Origin: Branchiostoma lanceolatum | Lineage: Eukaryota > Chordata > Leptocardii > Amphioxiformes > Branchiostomatidae | Assembly (NCBI RefSeq): GCF_035083965.1 | Contig: NC_089723.1 | Coordinates: 33,359,193 to 33,423,192, forward strand | Direction: 5' to 3' | Length of the DNA: 64,000 bases | Part shown: positions 35,201 to 46,200 of the stretch, piece by piece | How the letters are laid out: each line of letters opens with the position of its first letter | How positions within the stretch are numbered: the first letter of the stretch is position 1 | Program-made: the position numbers and the translations under genes | Notes under the pieces: model-generated | The model's input: only the letters and a program-made list of their open reading frames with translations | What the model was told of the DNA's origin: nothing | Database searches by the model: none

Positions 35201-38200
35201 TCGTGCTATTTCGTGAATAAACATCGTCTTCTCGAGCACATTCTCAGTCTCTGGTATGATGAAAGTAGTGGATGCTATGAGAAGCGTCTAACTCTTTATA
35301 GAGAATTTTATCCAGTTGCTTGAATCGTTTTGTATATCTGCTGATTTTCAGATGACGCGCAAACAGATTCGCCCAACACAACTATGACGTCACTCGTGAC
35401 CGACCAGATGGGGACGTCAGCAACACAAGGGTCTTCAGGTAACGCCTACCCCAGTTACGTCACCATCGGAATAGATTATCGTCATAAGACTGCACTCTAA
35501 ACTAATTTAAGCACTGTCCTTGTACCAACTCTAAGATATGCTGTTGTTGTTCACCTTGTAGTGCACGTAGGCCAGCAAGGTTTTTGTAGCAGGGTGCATT
35601 TTTACAAGGATGCTAGTAGCCCTTCGCCTTTAACGCGCTCGCGGCACCTCTCCAACCACGGGACCCCTATTTTGCGTCCCTTCCGAAAGACGGATGCAGC
35701 CCCAATCGAGATGTCCTGTTCCAGGATTTGAACCGGGGTCTCCCAGTTATCAACTAATTGGAACCAGGAGCTCAGCTGCTTCAGGAACATCCCAATCCTG
35801 ACATCCATATTTAGATTATATTCGCCTCATAATGAGTCATATCGGCTGATAAATGTTGTTACGTGCCTTTTTTTTCCAGGTAACTTGCGGAAAATAACCT
35901 TCCCCGCCCCACGCCGCGTCAGTAACTACGCTGGGCTGGGGACGCCACTGTCTCAGGACTTGACGAGTTTTACTTTATGTCTGCACATGCGCACCGACAT
36001 GAGTTCCTACAGTCATACAAGTTTGGTCAGCTACGCTGTGGGAAGTGTCCAGCATGCTAATGAGCTACTTCTTTTCAACGACGGAGGTAGTGGCGGCCGT
36101 TTCGAAGTAGGTGTGCAATGTACTTCGATATACTAAACCTCTCGTATTCTAATCACCACTTTGTCGATGCAACGCCTGTGTGCATATCAAGTTCGTATAA
36201 GTTCCGTATCATTTTTTGTCATTAGAGTTATTAGACGGTAATAGAGTCAAGGTCAAGGATTGACGTGTTCAAAAATTCGTATTTTCCGAGGACCATAGCA
36301 GAATGGAACTCGTTGTCATCAAATGCTGTACGAACATCCTCTCTAGATAGCTTTAAAGAACGGTTGCAGACAGATGTGCAAAGGCTATGTGTGACAGGCC
36401 GTTCAGTGTAATATAACCAGCTGCTATCGCGCTGCGTGCCTGCGAAGCTGGTGTGTTACGCCGAAGGGCGGTTATACAGACTATATAGGTACAGATACAG
36501 TTACAGATATATTCCATGCCGATTCATATACAAAAATACTTACAAGCAACTTATGTCATGTAGAAAATAATACGGAGTTCATACGGACTTGATTTACGCA
36601 CAAGTGTGACAGCCCCCTTTTATAGCTCTTACCATTGCCTCTCATATCTGTTGATTCGCTAAATATGCTAATTCTAAAGTCTTGTTGACACAGTAATGCT
36701 TCTAGCAATAAATCCAGGTCGCAATTTCAAGAGAACTGTCAAGTTCATTGAACTACGTATTTTTTTTCAGTTATACGTGCAAAATACGAGAGCTGACTTG
36801 GGTGCCTTGCCCGTTTGGGACAGCGGGTGGCACGTCATATGTGTTACCTGGCGCAGCAGTAACGGGGATTGGAAGCTCTACGCTGACGGCGCGTTTCGGG
36901 CTTCAGGCACGGGGGTCAACGTAGGAGGAAAAGTGCGGGGCGGCGGTACATGGATCCTCGCGCAGGACCAAGACACGGTCGGGGGATCCTTCGTAGAGTC
37001 TCAAGCGTTCAGCGGAGAACTGTCGCAGGTGAACCTCTGGGACCGCGTGTTGACTCCAGAGGACATCGGAACAGACTGGTCAGTGTTCTGTAGTCACCAT
37101 GGCAACGTGATTGACTGGGCAACCACTAACATCCAAGTCGTGGGACAGGCCACCAGTGATCAGTATCGGTGTCAAGTCACCTCGACACCCGCGTCCGGTG
37201 AGTCTATACTTCCTTTGTTTGGGATATTCTTAGTAAGGCCAATTTGTCAGGCTGACTTTCTCCTGTCCCGCGGACAATGAAAAGAATGCCAATATTCTTT
37301 AGTTATTCTTTTTGCTCGCTCGCATTAGTTTTGATACTACCTTGCCTCCGTTTTAATCAGTTTGTATACTGCCTTGCCATCGATATAGATATGCTTGGAG
37401 ATTAGCTAGTATATATACCCGATAAGGCTGTATCGCCGTGATGTTTGCTACGTGGTTGTATTCACATTGGAAAATCAAATAGCTTTGTCATGACTGATCA
37501 TCATCCAAAAAACTTGTTTAAGTTGTCATGTGGCAGTGCATTTCCATTCTTGAACCGTAGACTTTTCTCGGTTGGTGTTGCACCGGTCGAAATTCCTGTC
37601 ATTTATCACCATGCTATTATAGTATTTTTAAGTAATCATGCAGATAAGGCAGTCATTTGCATTATTGATATCTATTGATGTTTCTAATAGTATCTCTTTT
37701 ATTTTTATTTACAAATTCATTTCTTATGAACAACAATGGAACGCAGCAGATTTATAGAATCTCCTCATCAATTATGTATATAAACTCATAACTTTGATGA
37801 TTACTATGTTATATTGTCAATTATAACTTAAGCAATCTACATGACAAATCCATTATAATTCATCAGTCCCTTATTGAATTGATCTTGAAAGTATCAAACA
37901 AATTCGGTCCTGGTCCCTGCAGTACAAAGAAAGGCTCCTAGCTATGGGGGACCGAAACCGACGTCAGCTCTTCACGAGTCCAAGAGCTATCTGTCATTAA
38001 AAAATCAATGATTACAGCATGCCTAAAACACAAGGTATCAAAATCCGTGTAGATATCCGTGTTGTCGTGCTGTAGTACGTTGTGAAGCCGCTAGCGGGCC
38101 CATAATCTAATCGTGTTCCATTTTACCAATCCTACCAACATACCATATACTGCAGCAGAACGTCCTCGCACAACAATGACGTCACTCGTTACCGACCAGA

Positions 38201-41200
38201 TGGGAACGCCAGCACCACAGGGATCTCCAGGTAACCGTTACGTCATCACCTGAGCGAACACAAATTATTGTCACAAGACTACACTCGAGCTGTGTGTGAG
38301 TAAGTGGTTAAAGTACAATTGATGAGAGGTCCAGTCTGGAATCGCAAGTTCCTCGATGGTTGAAGATTCTACTGTACCCTGCTTTCTACTCTAGCTCTAT
38401 ACTAATCTACCACCAATATTACTACGTACAAGGCACAACGACAAGAACATTTAATCTAAATTTACTTAAATTCAGATGTTTGAATTGTCAATTGACCTAA
38501 GTAGGTGTTCATGTCTAATCATGACTTCCGCTGCTATCCGTTTTTGTTTCCCACTCTCTCCCAAAAGATTGTCCAAAAGACTACCAACCATTCCAAGGCA
38601 TCTGCTACAAGGCGTACAACAACGCTGTCACTTTCCTACAGTCCCTCCGCGCGTGTGGTACAGACGGCGGGACACTCGCCATGCCTCGCGATCAGAAGAC
38701 CAACGACTTCCTGATCACGCTGAAGAACTCGGTCGATCGAAAATCCCCGTTTCGGTTCGGCCTTCATGACAGAATCAAGGAAAACGTCTGGAGGTGGATG
38801 GATGGACAAGAACTGGGGGACTTCACGGACTGGGGACCCGGGGAACCTAATGACGCCTCGTTGGGGCCACAGGGAGAGGATTGCGTCGAATTCTATCCAC
38901 CCAATGGGAACAAGTGGAACGACAGGGCATGCTCTGATAGGCGGAAATTCATCTGCCAAGCTGATACAACAGGTTGTCTCATCATGTATTTTTCATCATA
39001 TGGAACTGCTCCAAGCCGAATGATTTTGATTTTGGAATTCATAACTTAAAGTTGGTATAAGATACTACTGATGAGAAATACTTGTTCGTTAATAATGTCA
39101 GTATGAGTTTGGATACACATCGTCTACAAATCTGCTAAATGTGGGCTTCGTGTAACCCATTGGTAACACCACAACATAGTAATAAAGTAGTCTTTGGAAG
39201 TTTGGTTGATGTTGCAGTAGAAAGATGTTTTCTAACCAGAAGAAAAGATTTTATCACTGACTGCATGCATGTAACGAAGCCAGCTCTTATACTGCGTGGT
39301 TTGCTTACTTTTCCTGTCCTTCAGAGCACCCTGGGTACACTCCAGTAGGTCAAGGCGCCTACATCAACACATACCTCAAGGTGTTTGCACAGCCCAAGAC
39401 TTACGAAGATGCCAAGCAGGCCTGTGCGTTAGACGGAGGCCATCTTGCCAATGTCAAGACACAGGCGTTACACGACTTTCTTCTGACCAAGATTCAGGAG
39501 GTTGACGCAAGCATAGACTACTGGATCGGTCTCAATGATGTGACAGTAAGTCTCGCAAGATGAAATACATGTATATTAATGTCTGTTTGTTTGTTTGTTT
39601 GTTTTAATAGACATTATGGAGAGACCATGTTTCTTCTTATTTCGTCCATACCTAAAGTGGCGCTGAACTTTAGATACCAATATTTTACGTGGGAATTTGA
39701 TATCGATGTTTCACAAAACTTCCGATCTCTAGACATCTTCATTCTGTAGATAGTTCTGTATTCGTGCTCGACGGAGTCAGTATTCGTGCTCGACGGAGTC
39801 AGTGAGTGAGTGACATGGGTGATAAATGTAGGTATATTTTCTTTCTAAATCTTGGAAGACTTAGCCCGCGGGGAGCGGAGCTTGGGTAGTGGACTAAAGC
39901 TAAGAAGGCTGGACTACGGGCTATAGGAAGACTATCCATTGGCCAAATGATATCTTGACAAAAGGTGTCTTTTAGCTTAAACATCTTCAACGCGTAACAA
40001 TTCCAATTCATGTATGTAGGTCGAGAACACGTGGACCTGGTCTGATGGTACTCCGGTCAGCGACTGTGACTTCACCAACTGGGCACCGGGAGAACCTAAC
40101 AACGCCGGCTCGACTGGGGATCAGGACTGTGGACAACTATGGAAGGATAAAGGTTTTCAATGGGACGACGACATGTGCGGAAATCAGAAGTACTTTATCT
40201 GTCAGATAGGTACCTTTTCTACGTCTAAACTTTTCTTTATAATTGCTTAATACGTTTGATTCCTATCTTGATGGGTATGAATCTAGTTTTCAATCCGATT
40301 TTTTCGATAACGATGAGCTCCTTCCCATTTCATACTTCCAGGTTCCGGTGAAGAAACGTCCTGTGGACGACCAGAAGGTAACGTTATAGATCTATATCTG
40401 CTAAGTTGTGCATATATTTGTAGACACGATATATCGATATATAATGTCGACATTGCAACATAAATTTGTCATAGAATCTTTATTTTCCCTCTCAGCTTGC
40501 TCCAGTGGCTACCAGATGCATAACGGCATCTGCTACAAGGCCTTCAACACCCCGAAGAACCTTCGCGACGCGTCTTCGACATGTGCAGCTGACGGAGGGA
40601 CCCTCGCCATGCCAAAGGACGCCGACACTAACGCCTTCCTGATCAACCTGAAAAACGCAGTGGACAACAAAGCTAAGTTCCGTTTTGGGCTGACTGATCA
40701 CCACCAGGAGGGAGGTTGGATGTGGGTCGATAACGTTGCTCTGGGCAGCTTCAGGCCATGGGGTCCAGGACAACCGGACAACGCTGGGGTTAATGAGGAC
40801 TGCGCCGAGTACTTCTCCGGGAGTCGCTCGTCCCGTAAGAACACCTGGAATGATGGACGATGTACCGATGCCAGGATGTTCATCTGTCAAGTCACGCCAT
40901 CGGGTCAGGGTTCAACTTATTGACGTGACGTTTGCGTTTTCCATTTTGGAATCTTGAAGAATCGTTGTGTACCTTTACTACTGGCTTCAGTGTATTATAC
41001 ACATGTCTGGCTTTCTTATATTAACAAGGACAATTCTCTCTATTTTGATAGTAAAAATACGACATCGTAGACGTAGTTTTGCTATTGTCAGGTACGTTTT
41101 TTACACGATGTTTTGACACGGAAATGATGCCATAACATCATAGAAGTATTTCCGTTTATTTCAGGTACCTTTTTCAGTACGAAATTTTGACACGTAAATG

Positions 41201-43069
41201 ATGGAATAGACAGAGCGAAACCGTCAATGACTTACTTCTATTTTTCCTGATAGCTACCAAGAAGTGGCGTGACGATGGGCGTTGCGGAAAGCGATACCCT
41301 GCTGAAGACGGCAGGCCTGCTGAATGCGACCCTAGCGGAGACGTCCCGTGCTGCTCCAGTTCCAACTGGTGCGGCAACTCTGCATCGCATTGTCACTGTC
41401 GCACTTGTGTCGACTACAGGAGCTCAGGTACATAGCAAGAGCTCGGAGAGCTCAATGAAATATTTTGAGTCTTTGTAGATTTATTGTTATATCTTGTCTC
41501 AGACAGTTATGATACAATAAAGGATATGATTAGCATAATCTTTCTAAATGATGGCCCAAAAGTACATATATCGTACGTGTAAAAGTCATTTCCTTTGGCA
41601 GAATATGATGTTAACATTTCATCATAGATAATACAAAGATTTGCACATTTACATAAGCTAGCGCTACTAAGTATACATGGTGATGTGCACCTTTAAATAA
41701 CTTACGCATGTCGTGAAGTGCGTAATAACCATCAGTTACTACAAAGGAATCATGGCACTCATGAAACTATAAGCATTGTGTTGTTTGGATTTGGCTCAAT
41801 TATGAAATGAAATGTGTCTGGCTTGTCTTACCTCGTGCGATAATTATGATAACTTAGACACAAAGATCGGCCTTGATTCGTTGTGCTGACGTATCACGAC
41901 AGTAAACAAAGATAGTGAAAATACCACGACAGTTCGTTCAAAATTTTTTAAAAGATTGCACTGTTGACAGGATCATCCGATGCATTGAACCCACTTTTGC
42001 CAGGATGTGTAGACCTAGTGCCTATATTATATAGACAACATCGTATACGTAAAACGATATCGTTTTGATTGCAACATTCAACTGCAAGAGGTATCAATAA
42101 TGTCTAACCAAAAGAAAATATTTCATCATTGACTGCATGCATGGAATCAAGCCAGCTCTCATGCAGCGCGGTTTGATAACTATTCCTGTCCTTCTTCAGA
42201 TCAGCCTAGGTACACCCGGGTAGATTACAGGTACAACAAATACTTCAAGATGTACACACAGCCCAAGGCTTACGAGGATGCCAAGAGGACCTGTGCATCA
42301 GACGGAGGCCATCTTGTCGATGTCAAGACACAGGAGGTACACGCCTTTCTTTTGACCAAGATTCAGGAGGTTGACGCGAGCAGAGACTACTGGATCGGGC
42401 TCAATGATGTGACAGTAAGTTTGGCAAGATGTCTATTTTGATAAACATAACGTAGAGAACACAATATCTATTTTCATGATTCATGTCTAATCATGTTCAT
42501 ATTTACTTAACTTCCAAATGCTGCAAGAATGAAATTCCCAATGTTTACCACTATGGAATTATAATATTTTGTCATTGACTATGCGAATAAGGTTTTCATT
42601 TGCATAATTGATATCTATCAATATTCCTTTCTCTCGCATATATATGTCACATGTTTGAAAGTCCTATCGTGGGATGCAGCGGATTTACTAACTTATCTCA
42701 TTAATCATGCAAATCAGATCCGATAAGTATAATTATTATTATACGATTATGTAACTCATCACTCAAGCTATCTACAAACTCAAAATCATTGAGTTATTCT
42801 CTCTCAAAGTTTTAAACAAAATCGGCTCCTGCAGTTCCAAAATGTCGCCAAGGACCTACACGACTTGCTCTCCCTCCCAAGATCTATGTAGAACTCACAA
42901 ATCATGACCGTACCATGTTCAGAACACAAGATATCCAACCCGGAAGTTGCGCTGCAGTACCATAGCAAGTCAATAGGGGCCAAAAATCTAATCATTTCGA
43001 GGTCTCAAGAAGACCTACCCACATACTAAGTATCAAGACGATCCATTTAGGCATTCTCGAGTTATCGTG

Positions 43070-43140
<71 letters not shown>

Positions 43141-43171
43141 AAACAAACACACACAAACACACACACACACA

Positions 43172-43267
<96 letters not shown>

Positions 43268-46200
43268 AACGCTGACCGAAACATAACCTTCTCGGCGAAG
43301 GTAATAAAGGATATGTTAGACTTGACATCTTTAACGCGTATACGTAACTGAATTTCAATATGTAGGTTGAGAACACGTGGACCTGGTCTGATGGGACTCC
43401 AGTCAGCCGTACCTTCACCAACTGGGCACCGGGAGAGCCTAACAACGCCGGCTCGACTGGGGACCAGGACTGCGGACAGCTATGGAAGGATAAAGGTTTC
43501 CAATGGGACGACGACGTGTGCAGAAAGCAGAATTACTTCATCTGTCAAATAGGTACTTTTTCTATATTTTCTTATGATTACGCTAAATGGCGATCGGAGC
43601 ATCTTTTTGGTTTCTTTGACTTGTTGTGCTTGTCAAAACAAAACAAACATTTGGTCATACCAACTGATCTTAGCTTTTACATCATATTTAGCATTTAATC
43701 GATGAGGCGTCAGAAATTAGTTTTACATGCTATATTTGCAGCATCGTAGACGTATTTTTTCATTCATGACAAATAAACTCCATAGATACATCGACATATA
43801 ATCCATCTCGGTATTGTAACATTCAACTGAAAAAGATAGAAGGATCATTTTGGGAGTTGTCAGTTGCTGTTGAGTTAAATGCAACTTTCAAAATATCATT
43901 GTTTCACAGATGAATCAAGTTACACGAGGTTGCAGTCGACATTAGAGCTCTTCTATCATATAGCAGGTGAGTCATTGAGGTGGGAGCAATTTCGCATTCA
44001 GACGTACATTTGAATAATCATCTCTGTATAACAAAGATATGTTCTGTAATCATTTCTTTCTGTATCTTCTGCTGAGTCTTAATGAATGAATGAAGACCTT
44101 TATTGCACATTTCTGCCACACTTGGCTAAGTACAGGTCACAACAAAACAAAATAACAAGTATAGTTAACGGATACAAAAAGAATATGACTATCTTTAGAT
44201 AAATTCTACTTCTCCTCGCTCAATATGAATGGCTTCACGAACGTTGAAGTTTATGTGGAGTTTGCAATTTGATCATTAACGTTATGGAGTATTTTCATGT
44301 ATCACGTTGACGCTGTAGCTGCTTTGTGAACTAAATTTATGCTTGGATAGTTTGAAGATCGATTACAGTTTGATTAATCTGTTAGTACAGTTATATCTTT
44401 TTTTCACTTTCAAGATTGTCCAGAAGACTATCAACCATTCCAAGGGATCTGCTACAAGGCGTACAACACTTCTGCCACTTTCCAGGAGTCCCTCCGCGTG
44501 TGTGGTGCAGACGGTGGGACACTCGCCATGCCTCGCGATCGGAAAACTAACGACTTCCTGATCACGCTGAAGAACTCGGTCGATCGGGAATCTCCGTTTT
44601 GGTTCGGCCTTCGCGACGTCCTTCGGGAAAACGTCTGGAGGTGGATGGATGGCCAAGAACTGGGAGACTTCACGGACTGGGGACCCGGGGAACCGAATGA
44701 CGCCTTTTCGGGACAGGGAGAGGACTGCGCCGAATACTACCCACTCAAGAAGAACAAGTGGAACGACAAGGCATGCCATTATGACCGGAAGTTTATCTGC
44801 CAAGTGGATAATACAGGTTGTTATAGTTACCCATGTCTGTCAATATACGCAATATACGCAATGACACTTTCGGCCATTTTCAAGTGGCTGCTGATCAAAA
44901 TCAATCATACTTTTAGAAATACTCGAATGATATACGATGGAGGTATTTCCTTCTAAGGAACTTTTACAATTACATTACCTATTCTACTGTTTGCATGTTT
45001 CTTTATCCATATCTTTCCATACCTAAGATTTTTCCATACTTTTACTCCGCTAGAAGCCGTCCGCATCTCGAGCTCCAGCGACGGCGTTCGTTACGATGCC
45101 AAAGCGGTACTTGAATCTCCCGTCTTCAGTACCAACTGTAGCAACAACACACTCGTTTTCCACTACCGCATGCAAGGTTCCGTTGTCCCCGCGAAACTAC
45201 ACGTCTCAGTTGTTGGCAACATGTCTAACTCTGATTCTGAATTGCTGGGAACATTTCCGTTCAAGGTGACGTATAGACAAACGAATCGCGTACATCTGGA
45301 TTTCCATAGGGAACAGCCGTTCCGCGTAGTCTTCACAGTTGAACTAGACCATTCGGCCAACTCAACAGGCGGAGCAGGCCAAATACACCTGTATGATGTC
45401 ATCGTCCTCAACGACAAATGCAGACCTACAGGTTCGCCTAATGACATTGACTAGATCGGTTTGGATATGTATTCTGCGTTCAAGTTGCTTTAAACCAAGG
45501 ACATTATGAAGAAGGACATTATATCTATTCTATTATGATGTCCTTGTTTAAACAGAGTTTTGTGTAGCCTGAGTGCCATCCTAAATTTTTTTAGGGTAGC
45601 GAATGTAGGAGCCTCGGTAGAAATAGGTTGGCACCCAGGCTAAGTTTTGTGATGAAACAGTACCGCTGCGTTAACGTTCTTGGAACATTTTAGGTCGATC
45701 ATCTATTTTGTCTAGACTTGTTAATTTTTTGGTGCTGAGTCATCTGGGTCCCTATTTGGTGTGTTTCAGTTTCGTTCGCTCCTGTCGTGAAATATAGTAA
45801 CTTTGCAATAAAGTTATTGTCATATACTCTGCCTGTTTTGATCTTGAGGAGCAGCAATGTATACGCAAAATTTGAGTCATAAGCAAGAATAATAATACAA
45901 TAAAATGATTTTTCTTTCCTTCAGACGAATCAGCAGCAGCAGGCTTTTTCCAAGGTCAGTTTATATATATAAGTTACTTTAAACTTAACACAGAATAGAA
46001 ATGGATGTCTTGTAACTACATCAAGTTATCAAATGTCGATCGGCTTAATTTAGTCAATCTTTCGCAAATGGCGCAGGCAAGTGACGTTAGTAATTTGCAA
46101 TTATTATTTCGTTAATATGCCTATCATTATCAACATCTTTGTTGCGTAGATTGTTTTGCCCTCTTGTATCGTTTTGCACAACCAAATTGTTTCATTAATT

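Noticed and set aside
41174-41377. Minus-strand 67-codon frame
   Set aside because: It is antisense to the hevein-like receptor exon, which has phase 1-1 splice sites.
43067-43445. Long open frames of Thr-His or Cys-Val repeats
   Set aside because: They are translations of the (AC)n microsatellite on both strands and carry no coding signal.
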